Shown here piece by piece: positions 8,481 to 17,731 of a DNA stretch of 64,000 nt. Where the stretch lies: NCBI RefSeq assembly GCF_000308475.2, contig NZ_BAFT02000098.1, positions 1 through 64,000 on the forward strand. Reading direction: 5' to 3'. A program made the position numbers and the translations under genes. Source of the DNA: Nocardia brasiliensis NBRC 14402 (GTDB lineage Bacteria; Actinomycetota; Actinomycetes; Mycobacteriales; Mycobacteriaceae). Position 1 is the stretch's first letter; the number at the start of each line of letters is the position of its first letter. The notes below the pieces were generated by a model. It was not told where the DNA came from. It did not search any database and saw only the letters and a list, made by a program, of their open reading frames with translations.

Positions 8481-10222
8481 CAGGCGACGAGGTCCGGGAT
8501 GTCGAAGCTGTCCACCCCGACGACACCCCAGTTGCAGCGCACCAGCCCGTTCTGGAGCAATTGCTCGATGGCGTTGTCCGCCGACCACTGTCCCGGCGCG
8601 CACAGCTGTTCCGCGCGCGTCATGGTCAGCGTGCGCGAACCCGCGGCGACCGCGGCGTTCAGCAGCGCACGCGCGGGCGCGTCCAACTCGCGATAGCCCG
8701 CCGACACCGTGCGGGTCATACTCCAGTCGAGGAACTCCAGCTGGTGCAGCCGCCGCCGGGGATCCGCGAGCCGGTCGGCGAGCATGGACAACGACAGCAA
8801 TCGATTGGTCACCAATTTCGCGCCGACGATGCGCAATGCCAGCGGATTCCGATCACAGTAGGCGATGATGCGTTCCGCGGCAGCGGTTTCCGCGCTCATC
8901 CGATCCGGACCGATGATCGCGGAAAGTATCTCGTTGCTCTGCCCCACGTCCGGCGCTTCCAATTCGATCGGCGCCGCGCCTTCGATACCCGCGACCGCGC
9001 GGAAGGTGCCGGTGATCAGCACCGCGCTGCCGGGACCGCCCGCGAGCAGTTGCCGCACCTGGCCGCGGGTGGTGACATTGTCGAGCACGATGAGCACCCG
9101 GCGGCCCGCGGCCCAACTGCGGAACAACTCCGCGCGCTCGTCGAGTTCATCGGGCAAATGTCCGGCAGCGAAACCCACCGCGCGCAGGAACCGGCCGAGA
9201 ATGCGGAACGAACCGTGCGTGCCTTCGCGAAAATCGACATAGAGCTGACCGTCCGGGAAATGGCCGCGCACCGAATGTCCCGCGTGGATCGCCAACGCCG
9301 ATTTGCCGACACCGGGCCCGCCGGAGACGGTGACCACGGCGGCCGTGACGGCCACGTCACTGGTCAGCAGTTCGGTGAGTCGTTTCTTTTCGTCGGCACG
9401 ACCGGAGAAATCGGACAGATCGCGCGGCAACTGCGCCGGCGCCACGGCGGTGCGCACCTCGGCGGTGGCCTGTTCCGGTGCGCCGTCGAGCAATCCGCGC
9501 TGCAACTCCTGAATGGCGGCGGACGGTTCGATGCCCAACTCGGCGCTCAGGTTCGAACGCAGCAGGTGGTACACCTCGAGCGCCTCGGACCTGCGGCCGC
9601 ACCGATGCAGGCACGTCATCAGGTTGCCGTGCAACCCCTCGTGATAAGGGTGTTCGCCGCACAGCAGTTTCAGCTCACCGATCAGATCCCGGTGATGGCC
9701 AAGACGCATCCGCGCCTCCACCCGCAACTGCGTGACCTGTAACAACGACTCGCGCAACCGGTTGATCTCCGGTTCCAGAATCGGGCCGGCACAGATGTCG
9801 TACAGCGGCGTACCGGTGCACAGCGCGGCCGCGTTCGAGGCGGACTGCAAGGCTTCCACCACCGCGCCGTCGGACAGTTGATCGCGTGCCCGCTCGGCGA
9901 GTTGCTCGAACGCGGCGATATCGAGTTCGTGGTCGGCCAGCCGGATTTCATAGCCCAGCGGATGCCAGCGCAGCACATCACGCCCGTTGGCGCCGTGCGC
10001 CTGCAGCAGTTTCCGCAGTTGATAGACATAGGTCTGCAAAGTCGCGAGCGCACTGATCGGCGCTTCGTCGTTCCACAGTTCTTCGACCAGAACTCCGGTG
10101 GGCACGATTCGGTTTCGCCGCACCGCGAGCAGCGCGAGCAGGCTGCGCAACTTCGGCGCCGTCGGTGTAATCTCACCATCGTCCACGGTGACTTGCAGTC
10201 TGCCGAGCGTTGAGACGAACAT
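8438..10222 (-). CDS. SARP-family transcriptional regulator with NB-ARC domain
   Basis: 594 residues from an ATG preceded by AGGAG at 5-nt spacing; a start 24 nt upstream is possible but lacks this site. Residues about 1-90 form the OmpR-like winged-helix DNA-binding domain (LGRLQVTVDDGEITP...LRSLLALL). The bacterial transcriptional activator domain follows (about 95-240). An NB-ARC ATPase has its P-loop at GGPGVGKSALA (about 300) and a Walker B-like VLIVLDNV. This is the AfsR/DnrI layout lacking TPR repeats. Its 3' end overlaps the 3' end of the convergent ligase gene by 43 bp. It probably activates the divergent promoter at 1220-1410. Confidence 0.9.
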   Translation of the reverse strand: MFVSTLGRLQVTVDDGEITPTAPKLRSLLALLAVRRNRIVPTGVLVEELWNDEAPISALATLQTYVYQLRKLLQAHGANGRDVLRWHPLGYEIRLADHELDIAAFEQLAERARDQLSDGAVVEALQSASNAAALCTGTPLYDICAGPILEPEINRLRESLLQVTQLRVEARMRLGHHRDLIGELKLLCGEHPYHEGLHGNLMTCLHRCGRRSEALEVYHLLRSNLSAELGIEPSAAIQELQRGLLDGAPEQATAEVRTAVAPAQLPRDLSDFSGRADEKKRLTELLTSDVAVTAAVVTVSGGPGVGKSALAIHAGHSVRGHFPDGQLYVDFREGTHGSFRILGRFLRAVGFAAGHLPDELDERAELFRSWAAGRRVLIVLDNVTTRGQVRQLLAGGPGSAVLITGTFRAVAGIEGAAPIELEAPDVGQSNEILSAIIGPDRMSAETAAAERIIAYCDRNPLALRIVGAKLVTNRLLSLSMLADRLADPRRRLHQLEFLDWSMTRTVSAGYRELDAPARALLNAAVAAGSRTLTMTRAEQLCAPGQWSADNAIEQLLQNGLVRCNWGVVGVDSFDIPDLVACYVAEVAGPNTEAC

Positions 10223-10465
10223 CCAATCTCCTGGATCTTCCGGCAAATCCCACTGAAACCTGATACTTAGCCCCGCTCAGCACATTCGAACATGACGGCA
10301 ACCGGACGACTACCAGCAAATCGGACAATGTGACGCGGATTACAGTTCCGATTCCGTAATTTTGCTAACGCGATGACAATCGAATTAGAAGAACATATAA
10401 GCGGTTTCACACACGCCCGGGATAAATCAGACAATCCATACAACCGCGACGTTCGGCGGTATCGC
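10223..10465. promoter_or_regulatory. AT-richer upstream region of the SARP gene
   Basis: 243 bp between the SARP start and the 3' end of the polysaccharide operon. Base composition is clearly AT-richer than the flanking genes, for example around 10340-10400 (AATTTTGC, AATTAGAAGAACATATAAGC). This fits a promoter region for the regulator. I see no convincing hairpin terminator and no clear gene. Confidence 0.35.
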
Positions 10466-11656
10466 TCAGGGTGACGATTCCCCGCAAGCCGCACCCGCTC
10501 CGCGTCCCGCCGCTCCGACGCCGCGGGTGAGGGTTTGGGTGACTGTGGCGGCTAGGCGGGTGCGGAAGGCGGTCGGGGTGAAGGTGGTGGCGTGGGTGCG
10601 GATGGTGGCGGGATCGTAGGTGATGGCATCGAAATCGCGCATGCGGCGGGCGAGGCTGTCGATGACGGCCTGGTCGTCGCCCGGGTCGAGATGTTCGCCG
10701 GTGATGCCGGGCAGGACGGTGTCGAGTGCGCCGCCCGCGCCGACCGCGAGGACGGGGGTGCCGCAGGCCATCGCCTCCACCGGGACGATGCCGAAATCCT
10801 CGACTCCCGGCATGAGCAGAGCCTGGCAGCGGCGATAGCTGTCCAGCAGGACCGCGTCGGAGGCGGCGCCGAGGAACGTGGTCTCCGGTCCGGCGATGGA
10901 CTCGAGGTAGGGGCGGTGCCTGCCGTCGCCGAGCACGACCAGCCGGCGACCCGCCTGCCGCGCCGCCCTGATCGCGAGGTCTGCCCGCTTGTAGGGCACG
11001 AGACGACCGGCGAACAGAAAGAAGTCCTCGCGCGGCAGCGACGGGTCCGGGGTGAACCGATCTATCCGCACCGGCGGATTGATCACGGTGGCGGGCAGCC
11101 CCCACCAGTCACGCACGCGCGCCGCGACCGCGTGCGAATTGGCGATCACGTGCGCCAGCCGCGGCGCGGCCCGCAATTCGGCCCGGCGGGCGATATGGCC
11201 GAGGGCCGCCAGAGCGAGCTGACCGGACCGCCCACCGGCCTCCTGGGCACGAAAGGCGCTGTCCCAGGCCCAGCGTGCCGGACTGTGCACATACGCGATC
11301 ACCGGTGCGTCCGTGGCGAATACGGCCTGGGTGGCGAACGCGTGATGGCTGACGAGCACCGCGTCGAACCGCCCGGCCAGCGGGAGGCGACGTAGCGCCC
11401 GGGGCACGAACGGCAGCAGCGGGGCGTGCGCACGGGCGCCCAGCGCCGCATGTACCCCGCTGAGCCAGCTGTCCTGAATCGAATCCAGCTCTCCCGCAGC
11501 ACATTGCGCCGCCAGTGCGGCCTGCCCCGCACGACTGACGATCGGCGCGAACACCGCGGCGCCCGGCCAGGTGCGGAGGAACTCCGCGACCACCGCTTCG
11601 GATCCGCCGTATTCGGTGAATCGCTCATGCACGAGCCCGATTCGCGGCGCGGTCAC
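10466..11656 (-). CDS. GT4-family glycosyltransferase
   Basis: 396 residues; the GTG start overlaps the upstream stop as GTGA. The N-terminus (RIGLVHERFTEYGGSEAVV) is the acceptor-side glycine-rich loop seen in GT4 enzymes. The C-terminal half has FLFAGRLVPYKRADLAI and the EX7E donor motif within VEDFGIVPVEAMACGTPVLA. It resembles WcaC/WbaZ-type mannosyltransferases that build exopolysaccharide repeat units from GDP- or UDP-sugars at the inner membrane face. Last gene of the leftward polysaccharide operon. Donor sugar unknown. Confidence 0.85.
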   Translation of the reverse strand: MTAPRIGLVHERFTEYGGSEAVVAEFLRTWPGAAVFAPIVSRAGQAALAAQCAAGELDSIQDSWLSGVHAALGARAHAPLLPFVPRALRRLPLAGRFDAVLVSHHAFATQAVFATDAPVIAYVHSPARWAWDSAFRAQEAGGRSGQLALAALGHIARRAELRAAPRLAHVIANSHAVAARVRDWWGLPATVINPPVRIDRFTPDPSLPREDFFLFAGRLVPYKRADLAIRAARQAGRRLVVLGDGRHRPYLESIAGPETTFLGAASDAVLLDSYRRCQALLMPGVEDFGIVPVEAMACGTPVLAVGAGGALDTVLPGITGEHLDPGDDQAVIDSLARRMRDFDAITYDPATIRTHATTFTPTAFRTRLAATVTQTLTRGVGAAGRGAGAACGESSP

Positions 11657-13017
11657 GAGTGCCGCGCTCCGCCTTGCGAGGCGGCGGCGATCCGGCGCGG
11701 CGCGGCGGTCCGCCGGAGCGCGGGCGCGACCGGGCGCCCCACCAAAAGCCCTGTGACACTGCCCTGTTCGAGCGCACGCCGGTAGACGAGCGCGGCCTCC
11801 CGGCAGGCGGCGACCGTCGCGTCGACCGCGTCGTCGGTGTGCGCCGCCGAGGTGACGAACGATTGCCCCAGCACCCCGCGGGCCAGCAACTCCTGCAGGA
11901 ACAGCGTCCGGAACGCTTGCGACGGCCTGCCGCGCGGGTCTCTGGTGAGATAGACCAGGCACGACGGCCGTCCGGCGACCTGGAGGAAATCGGCGATACC
12001 CAGCTCGGCGGCAATGGCATTCACCGCGTCGGCGAGCCGTCGTCCGGCCCGCTCCATCCGGCCGATCGGATCGGTGTCCGCGTAGGCGCGGACCACCGCG
12101 CGGAACGCGGCCAGTCCCGCAGATTCCGGCCCGTGCGTGGTCGAGAGCAGAAACACCCGGTCCCGGTCGGTCCGCAGCCCGCCCAGCTCCATGTATTCAC
12201 GCTTGCCCGCCAACGCCGAGATCGGGAACCCGTTGCCCATCGCCTTCCCCCAGCACGACAGATCCGGGCGCACGCCGTACACCTGTTGCGCCCCACCGGC
12301 CGACCAGCGGAACCCGGTGATCATCTCGTCGAACACCAGCAACACCCCGTACCGATCACACAGTGCGCGAACACCGTTCAGATACCCGCTGCCGGGTTCG
12401 GCCAGTGCGGTCGCCGCCTCCATGACCACGCATGCCACCGGCACCGCGGCCAGTACGTCGGCCAGTGCGCCGAGATCGTTGTACGGGAACTTCACCGTGG
12501 CGGTGTCGTCGGTGCCGCTGTCCATCTCCGTGGTACCGATGAACCAGTCGTCCACGGAGAAGAACGGTTGATCACACACCGCGACCACCACCCGGCCGGT
12601 GGCGGCGCGGGCCAGCCGGACCGCCGCGGTGGTGGCGTCCGAGCCGTTCTTGGCGAACTTGACCATGTCGGCCCCGGGGACCAAGGACAGGAAGTCTTCG
12701 GCGGCGAGCAATTCCAGCTCGGTGGGCCGGGAGAAGTTCACCCCGTCGGTGATGGCGGCGCTCACCGCCTCGACCACCGGGCGATAGCCGTGCCCGAGCG
12801 TCACCGAGCGCAGGCCCATGCCGTACTCGACGTACTCGTTTCCGTCGCTGTCCCAGACCCGGCAGCCGTTGCCGCGCACCAGAATCGGGGCCATGTGTTC
12901 CGGGTACTGGTCGGCGCCGCGCGCATAGGTGTGCGCGCCACCCGGTATCAGGTCGTGCAACCGCGCTTGGATGCCGTTGCTACGAGCGAAATCACGTCGG
13001 CTGTCGAGACTCGTCAC
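11653..13017 (-). CDS. Class III PLP aminotransferase (glutamate-1-semialdehyde aminomutase-like)
   Basis: 454 residues with GTG start and GAGGA upstream. Class III fold-type I features: LIPGGAHTYARGADQYP near the N-terminus, VKFAKNGSDATTAAVRLARA, LVFDEMITGFRW, and the PLP lysine in SCWGKAMGNGFPISALAG. The sequence follows glutamate-1-semialdehyde 2,1-aminomutase, but heme pathway genes are absent. Relatives in surface-glycan loci aminate sugars or make unusual amino-acid-like decorations. Coupled by 4 bp to the downstream glycosyltransferase. A role in decorating the polysaccharide is inference; it could instead supply an amino-keto substituent. Confidence 0.8.
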   Translation of the reverse strand: MTSLDSRRDFARSNGIQARLHDLIPGGAHTYARGADQYPEHMAPILVRGNGCRVWDSDGNEYVEYGMGLRSVTLGHGYRPVVEAVSAAITDGVNFSRPTELELLAAEDFLSLVPGADMVKFAKNGSDATTAAVRLARAATGRVVVAVCDQPFFSVDDWFIGTTEMDSGTDDTATVKFPYNDLGALADVLAAVPVACVVMEAATALAEPGSGYLNGVRALCDRYGVLLVFDEMITGFRWSAGGAQQVYGVRPDLSCWGKAMGNGFPISALAGKREYMELGGLRTDRDRVFLLSTTHGPESAGLAAFRAVVRAYADTDPIGRMERAGRRLADAVNAIAAELGIADFLQVAGRPSCLVYLTRDPRGRPSQAFRTLFLQELLARGVLGQSFVTSAAHTDDAVDATVAACREAALVYRRALEQGSVTGLLVGRPVAPALRRTAAPRRIAAASQGGARHS

Positions 13018-13034
13018 GCACGTTCCTCATTCCT

Positions 13035-13622
13035 TCAACACCCGCGTTCGGTGAACGCTTTGAGATAGCCGGCCGATTGGCGCAGGTACATCCACGACCA
13101 GAAGGCCGGCCCCGACGGACTGGGGCTGGCGACCATCGTCACTTCGCCGGCGAAGCACTTCTGCACGATGTATCGCGCGCGCGACACATGCGGGGTGAAG
13201 GTCACCACGATGATGTGCCGCCAGCCGTATTGCCTTGCCCTGCGGCCGATTTCCTGTGCCTCACCCTGGGTGGTCCACGGGTCGGGGACGAAACAGCTGA
13301 CCTGGAAATCGAAGTGCCCGGCGCAATACTTGTCCATGGCGGGATCGTCGGCTCCGGTGGAGCGCGAGATCAGCAGTTGCCGAGCATAGCCGCGCCGCGC
13401 GAGCTCGAGTCCCACGTCGAAGCGTTCGTACGGCGTGCCGCCGAGCACGACGATGGCGTCGGCGGGTCGCAGCGGATCCACCTGCGGTCGCACGTACACC
13501 GGCCGGCCCAGCGCCGCCACCGCGGCGACGACGGCGATCAACGCGCCGACACCGAGCAGCGCACGCCGCGTCCGCCGCGGCGGACGCCGCAGCGCATCGG
13601 GTGCGTCGACGACAGCGTTCAC
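13035..13622 (-). CDS. YdcF/DUF218-family membrane-anchored protein
   Basis: 195 residues with one N-terminal membrane segment (about 20-40) and an outward-facing domain. DUF218 signatures are ADAIVVLGGTPYERFDVGLEL and TQGEAQEIGRRARQYGW. The family includes ElyC/SanA-type proteins linked to envelope polysaccharide and lipid-carrier homeostasis, with no settled enzymatic activity. It lies between the aminotransferase and the beta-helix lipoprotein in a tightly packed operon, consistent with a late step on the outer membrane face. Confidence 0.8.
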   Translation of the reverse strand: MNAVVDAPDALRRPPRRTRRALLGVGALIAVVAAVAALGRPVYVRPQVDPLRPADAIVVLGGTPYERFDVGLELARRGYARQLLISRSTGADDPAMDKYCAGHFDFQVSCFVPDPWTTQGEAQEIGRRARQYGWRHIIVVTFTPHVSRARYIVQKCFAGEVTMVASPSPSGPAFWSWMYLRQSAGYLKAFTERGC

Positions 13623-13626
13623 GGCC

Positions 13627-14982
13627 TCACCTCGTCGGCCTGTCCCGGCCCAGTGGCGCGGCGCTCACCGCACCGGTAGGCGTGACCACCAGCCGCCAGT
13701 ACCCGCCGTCCGCGTCCTTGAGCACGATGCCGCCCTCGGCGCGATCGGAAAGCCAAGCGCCGCTGGACAGCACCGCCGCCGCCACCGCACCGTCGGCGCC
13801 TTGCACCTGGAGGATGTCGGTGTCCGGGCGGCCCGCCTGCGCGACGGTGGTCCCGGCGAATCGCGCCCCCAGCATCCGATCCCGCCCGATCACATGCCAT
13901 CCGGTGGGGAACGTCGCGGGATCGATATCGCGGGCCGAACTCGAAATGAGGCTCACCGCAGTACCTTCCGGACATCCCCGCCAGTCGATCCGCAGTTCGG
14001 TGGGCGGCTTGTCCAAGTCGGCGTCGAACTGCACGTTCGCCAGATACGGTTGGCGGCAATAGGTCAGGTCCACGCAGAGGGTGCGGGCCGCGACCTTGCA
14101 GTTGACCAGTCCGAACTGTGCGGGCCCCCCGCGCTCCCGGTGCCCGATCGCCAGAGCCGTGTCGGCACCCTCGAACCAGACATTGGTCAACCACCAGGCG
14201 TTGGCCGCGCCGTCCACCACCAGGTGCCGGTCGGTGGTGCGCGGGTCGGTATCGGAGACGAATTCGACATTGCTCAAGGCCAATCCGGCATTGTGGTCGC
14301 CACCGGTGCCCAGCACGCTGATCCGGTTGTTGGTGAATTTCGATGAGGTCACGTAATTCTGGATGCACGAGGTCACCAGCCCGTACCCGAAATTGTTGAT
14401 ATCGCAGTTGACGAACGCGGTGCCACCGGTGTTCTGATCGAGCACGACACCGCGCTGTTCGGCATAACGCGGAAAGTTCTCGCTGAGGTGATTACCGCGC
14501 AACACCACCGATTCGAACGAACACCGGAAACATTCGGACAGCGATACGGCGGTCACCGCCGGGTCGGAGACGAAGATGCCGAGCCGGGCGAAGCGCACCC
14601 GCTGCCGCTTGCGCAGGGCGATCAGCGTGCCACCGCCCTCGTAGTTGATCATGCTGACGTCGCCGCCGTCGCCGAGCACCGTGGCATAGTCGGGCAATTG
14701 AGGCCAGGACCTCACCCGGTACTGCCCGGCGGGCAGATACAGCACCAGCGGTCCGTCGCCCACTGCGGCGGCTTGCGCGAGCGCGGCGGTGTCGTCGGCC
14801 TTCCCGTCGCCCACCGCGCCGAAATCGCGGATGTTGCGGGCAGCGGGCGCGTCGGTGACCCGCGGTGAGCGGAACTCCTCGTCGGCGTCGGACTTGGCCG
14901 CACACGCGGCGAGGGGCAGCGCGGCGGCCGCGCCGAGCGAACCGGCGAGCAGCCGACGACGATTCACCGAGTCTTCGCTCAT
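13627..14982 (-). CDS. Tat-exported lipoprotein with right-handed beta-helix (pectate-lyase-like) fold
   Basis: 451 residues. The N-terminus carries a twin-arginine motif (NRRRLLAGSLG) and a lipobox (PLAAC), giving a predicted folded, lipid-anchored exported protein. From about residue 48, NIRDFGAVGDGKADDTAAL is the classic start of the pectate-lyase-3/GH28-like beta-helix, followed by repeating short strands rich in Asn and Val. Such proteins bind or cleave acidic polysaccharides. The start overlaps the Wzz-like gene by 4 bp. It may be a lyase or hydrolase trimming the polymer made here, or a scaffold; no catalytic residues can be assigned by eye. Confidence 0.8.
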   Translation of the reverse strand: MSEDSVNRRRLLAGSLGAAAALPLAACAAKSDADEEFRSPRVTDAPAARNIRDFGAVGDGKADDTAALAQAAAVGDGPLVLYLPAGQYRVRSWPQLPDYATVLGDGGDVSMINYEGGGTLIALRKRQRVRFARLGIFVSDPAVTAVSLSECFRCSFESVVLRGNHLSENFPRYAEQRGVVLDQNTGGTAFVNCDINNFGYGLVTSCIQNYVTSSKFTNNRISVLGTGGDHNAGLALSNVEFVSDTDPRTTDRHLVVDGAANAWWLTNVWFEGADTALAIGHRERGGPAQFGLVNCKVAARTLCVDLTYCRQPYLANVQFDADLDKPPTELRIDWRGCPEGTAVSLISSSARDIDPATFPTGWHVIGRDRMLGARFAGTTVAQAGRPDTDILQVQGADGAVAAAVLSSGAWLSDRAEGGIVLKDADGGYWRLVVTPTGAVSAAPLGRDRPTR

Positions 14983-16319
14983 AGGCGCAACCTCTGACTC
15001 AGGCGCGGCCGGTCACCGGGCCGGGATACCGCGATGACGCCCACCAGGGCGGCGCCCGCGGCGCCGAATGTCGCCAGCGCACCGCGCAGCTGGGCCGTGT
15101 CGGTGGTGCCGAGTTCGACGACGCCGATCGTCGCGTCCCCGCGCGGGGCGATCGACAGCGCGTCCGCGGCGGCGGTGACCGGTGCCACCTCGACCACCAC
15201 GTGGTCGAAATCGCATCGCAGGTCGGCGAGCAGTGCCCCGAAACGCTCGGTGGTCAACGCATCCGGCGTCCCGGGATCGGGCGAGCCGAGCGGCAGCAGA
15301 TCGATGCCGTCGTCGGGTAGCCGCACCACTGCATCGCTCAGTCTCGGCCCCCCGCGCAGGACTTCGGCGAGCCCGGGACCGGTGTGCGCCAGCAGTTGAC
15401 CGGAACTGCCTGCACCGGTGGTGTCCGCGTCCACGAGCACCACCCGGGCACCGGTGGCGGCCAGTGACCGAGCCAGCCGCGCCGCGATGTCAGGAGCCGA
15501 CCGCACGGAAAGGCTGGTCAGTACAATCGTTTTCGGACTCTTCCCGGCGGCGGCATCGGCGAGACGGGCCCGTAGCCGACGCGTCTCCCCCACCTCGCCC
15601 GGCAAGCCGATGTCGAGTATCGCCAGAATCGGCACGGTCGGCCGGTCGGGTGCGCCGGACCCGCCGACCCGAACCGGTTCCGCCAGTACCGATTCCAGCT
15701 CGTTGGAGGTGCGCAGCCGACGGTCCAGCCGATCGCGGAGCAGGGCCGCCGCGAAGCCGAGCGCGAGGCCGGCGCACAAGCCGAGTGCGAGCAGGCGCGT
15801 CCGTCGCGGGCCACTCGGCGCGGCGGGCAACTCGGCCCGGTCGACCACCGCGACCCGGGTCGCGGGTGCCGCGCCGAGTTCGGTGGTCTCCAATTCGTCC
15901 ACCAGCCGCCGGAATTGCGCCACCACGGCATCGGCGAGATCGCGTGCCTCCGCCGCTGCGGGCGCCGACACGGTGGCGACGAGCACGGCGGTCGCGGGCG
16001 GCGAACTCGCCGAGATCCGGCCGCGCAGTTCGCCTACGCTGAGCCGCAACCCGCGATCGTCGATCACGCGCTGTGCGACGGTGGCGCTGGTGAGCAGGTC
16101 CAGATACGACCGGACCCGCTGTTGGGCCGCCAAACCGCCCTGATACGAGTCGTTCACCGACGTTCCCGTGGACATCGACACGTACATGCTGCTCGAGGCT
16201 TTGTACGTCACCGGAATCGTCTGCGCGTAACCCGCGGCGGCGAGCAGGCAGACCAGCACCGCCGCGACGACGACGATCCAACGGCGCCGCAGGACGCGCC
16301 AATACTCGATCAAACCCAT
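14979..16319 (-). CDS. Wzz/BY-kinase-like chain-length protein with degenerate ATPase domain
   Basis: 446 residues. An N-terminal Wzz domain begins MGLIEYWRVLRRRW with TM1 (about 16-32) and TM2 (about 185-205). A cytoplasmic domain follows that resembles CpsD/BY-kinases: the A'-motif is recognisable as VVLVDADTTG and a later DFDHVVVEVAP matches Walker B. The expected GKS/T P-loop is absent: after KTIVLTSL the sequence is SVRSAPDIAARLA. No C-terminal tyrosine cluster is present. It likely sets polymer length without autokinase activity. It overlaps the polymerase-like gene by 10 bp. Confidence 0.8.
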   Translation of the reverse strand: MGLIEYWRVLRRRWIVVVAAVLVCLLAAAGYAQTIPVTYKASSSMYVSMSTGTSVNDSYQGGLAAQQRVRSYLDLLTSATVAQRVIDDRGLRLSVGELRGRISASSPPATAVLVATVSAPAAAEARDLADAVVAQFRRLVDELETTELGAAPATRVAVVDRAELPAAPSGPRRTRLLALGLCAGLALGFAAALLRDRLDRRLRTSNELESVLAEPVRVGGSGAPDRPTVPILAILDIGLPGEVGETRRLRARLADAAAGKSPKTIVLTSLSVRSAPDIAARLARSLAATGARVVLVDADTTGAGSSGQLLAHTGPGLAEVLRGGPRLSDAVVRLPDDGIDLLPLGSPDPGTPDALTTERFGALLADLRCDFDHVVVEVAPVTAAADALSIAPRGDATIGVVELGTTDTAQLRGALATFGAAGAALVGVIAVSRPGDRPRLSQRLRL

Positions 16320-17695
16320 TGCCCAGTCCTTTGTGTAACGGGGACAACGGATTCGGCCCGCTCCCACGATCGACGCGCCGATAACTGCCCGCGCGAACCG
16401 CGGTACAAACCCACCAGCAGATAGATGAACCACACCAGAACGACGGCCTGGAGATATTTGCCGAGCATCTCCATGCTGCCCAGAATTCCGCGCTCGAAGA
16501 TCACCGGTATCTCGATGAGCGCCAGCCCCAGCACGACGAGCGCGATATGCCGCGAGTACAGCGCCCGCGCCCAGGAGGCCAAGAGCGCGAACGTGAATGC
16601 GGCGCCCACCATGATTCCGGTGTATCCGCCGAGCAGATAGCCTTCGCTGATCCCGCCCTCGGCCAGCGACACCGACACTTGGCTCATGTCCACCGAGGCG
16701 CCCCGGACGTCGGCGGCCCACGCGGTGCCCGAGCGCAGCTTCTCCGTGCCGAGCAGTTGCGCGGGAATCAGACTGCGCGCGGCGTTTTCGGCCGCCTCAC
16801 CCGGGGACAACCAGGAGCCGGGCGGGGTGTAGTACACGTCGGTCGCCGCCTCCAGCAGATCGAACCGGCGCAGTACGCTCAGCATGGGCCGGACCGCGGC
16901 GGGATACGCGGCATCGGTGACCGCGGCATCGGCCTGCATCTGCCCGGTGGCCTTCAGCGACTGCAACCAGCCGAAGCCGCCCATGCCCAGGATCGAGACG
17001 AGCAGAATGGCAACGATTTTCGGCCGCGTCCAGCCGCCGAGCGCGAAGCGCACGCCGATCGCCAGCGCGGCACCCATGATCGGGGTCTTGGATTCGACGG
17101 CGACGGTCCAGAGCAGCTCACCGGCCAGCAGCAGACCGACAGCGGTCACCGTGGCCCGGGCGCTCGCCAGTCGCACGAAGACGATGAGCCCGATCACACC
17201 GAGCGTGCCCAGCATCGTCACGAAGGTCAATGCCGGACTGGATGTTTCGACCTCGCCCGCCTTGCCCGCGGTGCCCGTGGCGACCATCGCCAAGCGTCCG
17301 AGCGCGCCCAGGAAATACAGCACGCACAGGGCCGGCACGAAGTTCGGATCGCCGGTGATCGCGGCGCGCTGCGGCGCGCGGCGACGGCGCAGCCAGATCG
17401 CGAAGGCGACGACCAGGCCCGCGTACACCCACAACCCGAACACCACCGGACGCAGCACCATGGCGATGCCGTGGTCGTATCCGAGGGCGGCGAGGCGCGG
17501 ATCGGCGACATTGTCGCCGAAACGCGGTTCGGGCTGCACCCACAGCAGCACAACGGGTCTGGCGAGGTAGGACATCGCCCAGTACAGGGCCTGCGCGATG
17601 AGCAGCACCCTGGCCACGCCGGGGACGGTCAGCGCCGCGACCACCATCGTCACCAGCGCCGCGGCGATCGTGATCAGTGCGGTGACGGCGGTCAT
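16310..17695 (-). CDS. Polytopic membrane protein, probable O-antigen-type polymerase (Wzy-like)
   Basis: 461 residues with about ten predicted membrane segments and a long loop (about 270-370) containing TPPGSWLSPGEAAENAARSL. Wzy polymerases have low sequence conservation and are recognised by many membrane spans, one large external loop and position beside Wzx and Wzz genes; all three criteria are met. It would join lipid-linked repeat units outside the membrane. The gene sits between the Wzz-like gene and a glycosyltransferase. The call rests mainly on topology and context. Confidence 0.65.
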   Translation of the reverse strand: MTAVTALITIAAALVTMVVAALTVPGVARVLLIAQALYWAMSYLARPVVLLWVQPEPRFGDNVADPRLAALGYDHGIAMVLRPVVFGLWVYAGLVVAFAIWLRRRRAPQRAAITGDPNFVPALCVLYFLGALGRLAMVATGTAGKAGEVETSSPALTFVTMLGTLGVIGLIVFVRLASARATVTAVGLLLAGELLWTVAVESKTPIMGAALAIGVRFALGGWTRPKIVAILLVSILGMGGFGWLQSLKATGQMQADAAVTDAAYPAAVRPMLSVLRRFDLLEAATDVYYTPPGSWLSPGEAAENAARSLIPAQLLGTEKLRSGTAWAADVRGASVDMSQVSVSLAEGGISEGYLLGGYTGIMVGAAFTFALLASWARALYSRHIALVVLGLALIEIPVIFERGILGSMEMLGKYLQAVVLVWFIYLLVGLYRGSRGQLSARRSWERAESVVPVTQRTGQWV

Positions 17696-17731
17696 CGGCG
17701 GCCTCCGACAGCCGCACCGGGGCCGGGGAAT

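Noticed and set aside
7568..9742. Long open frame on the + strand (over 700 codons) across the ligase and SARP genes
   Set aside because: It runs antisense to the SARP gene and has Arg/Gly-rich sequence typical of a shadow frame in high-GC DNA; no domain is recognisable.
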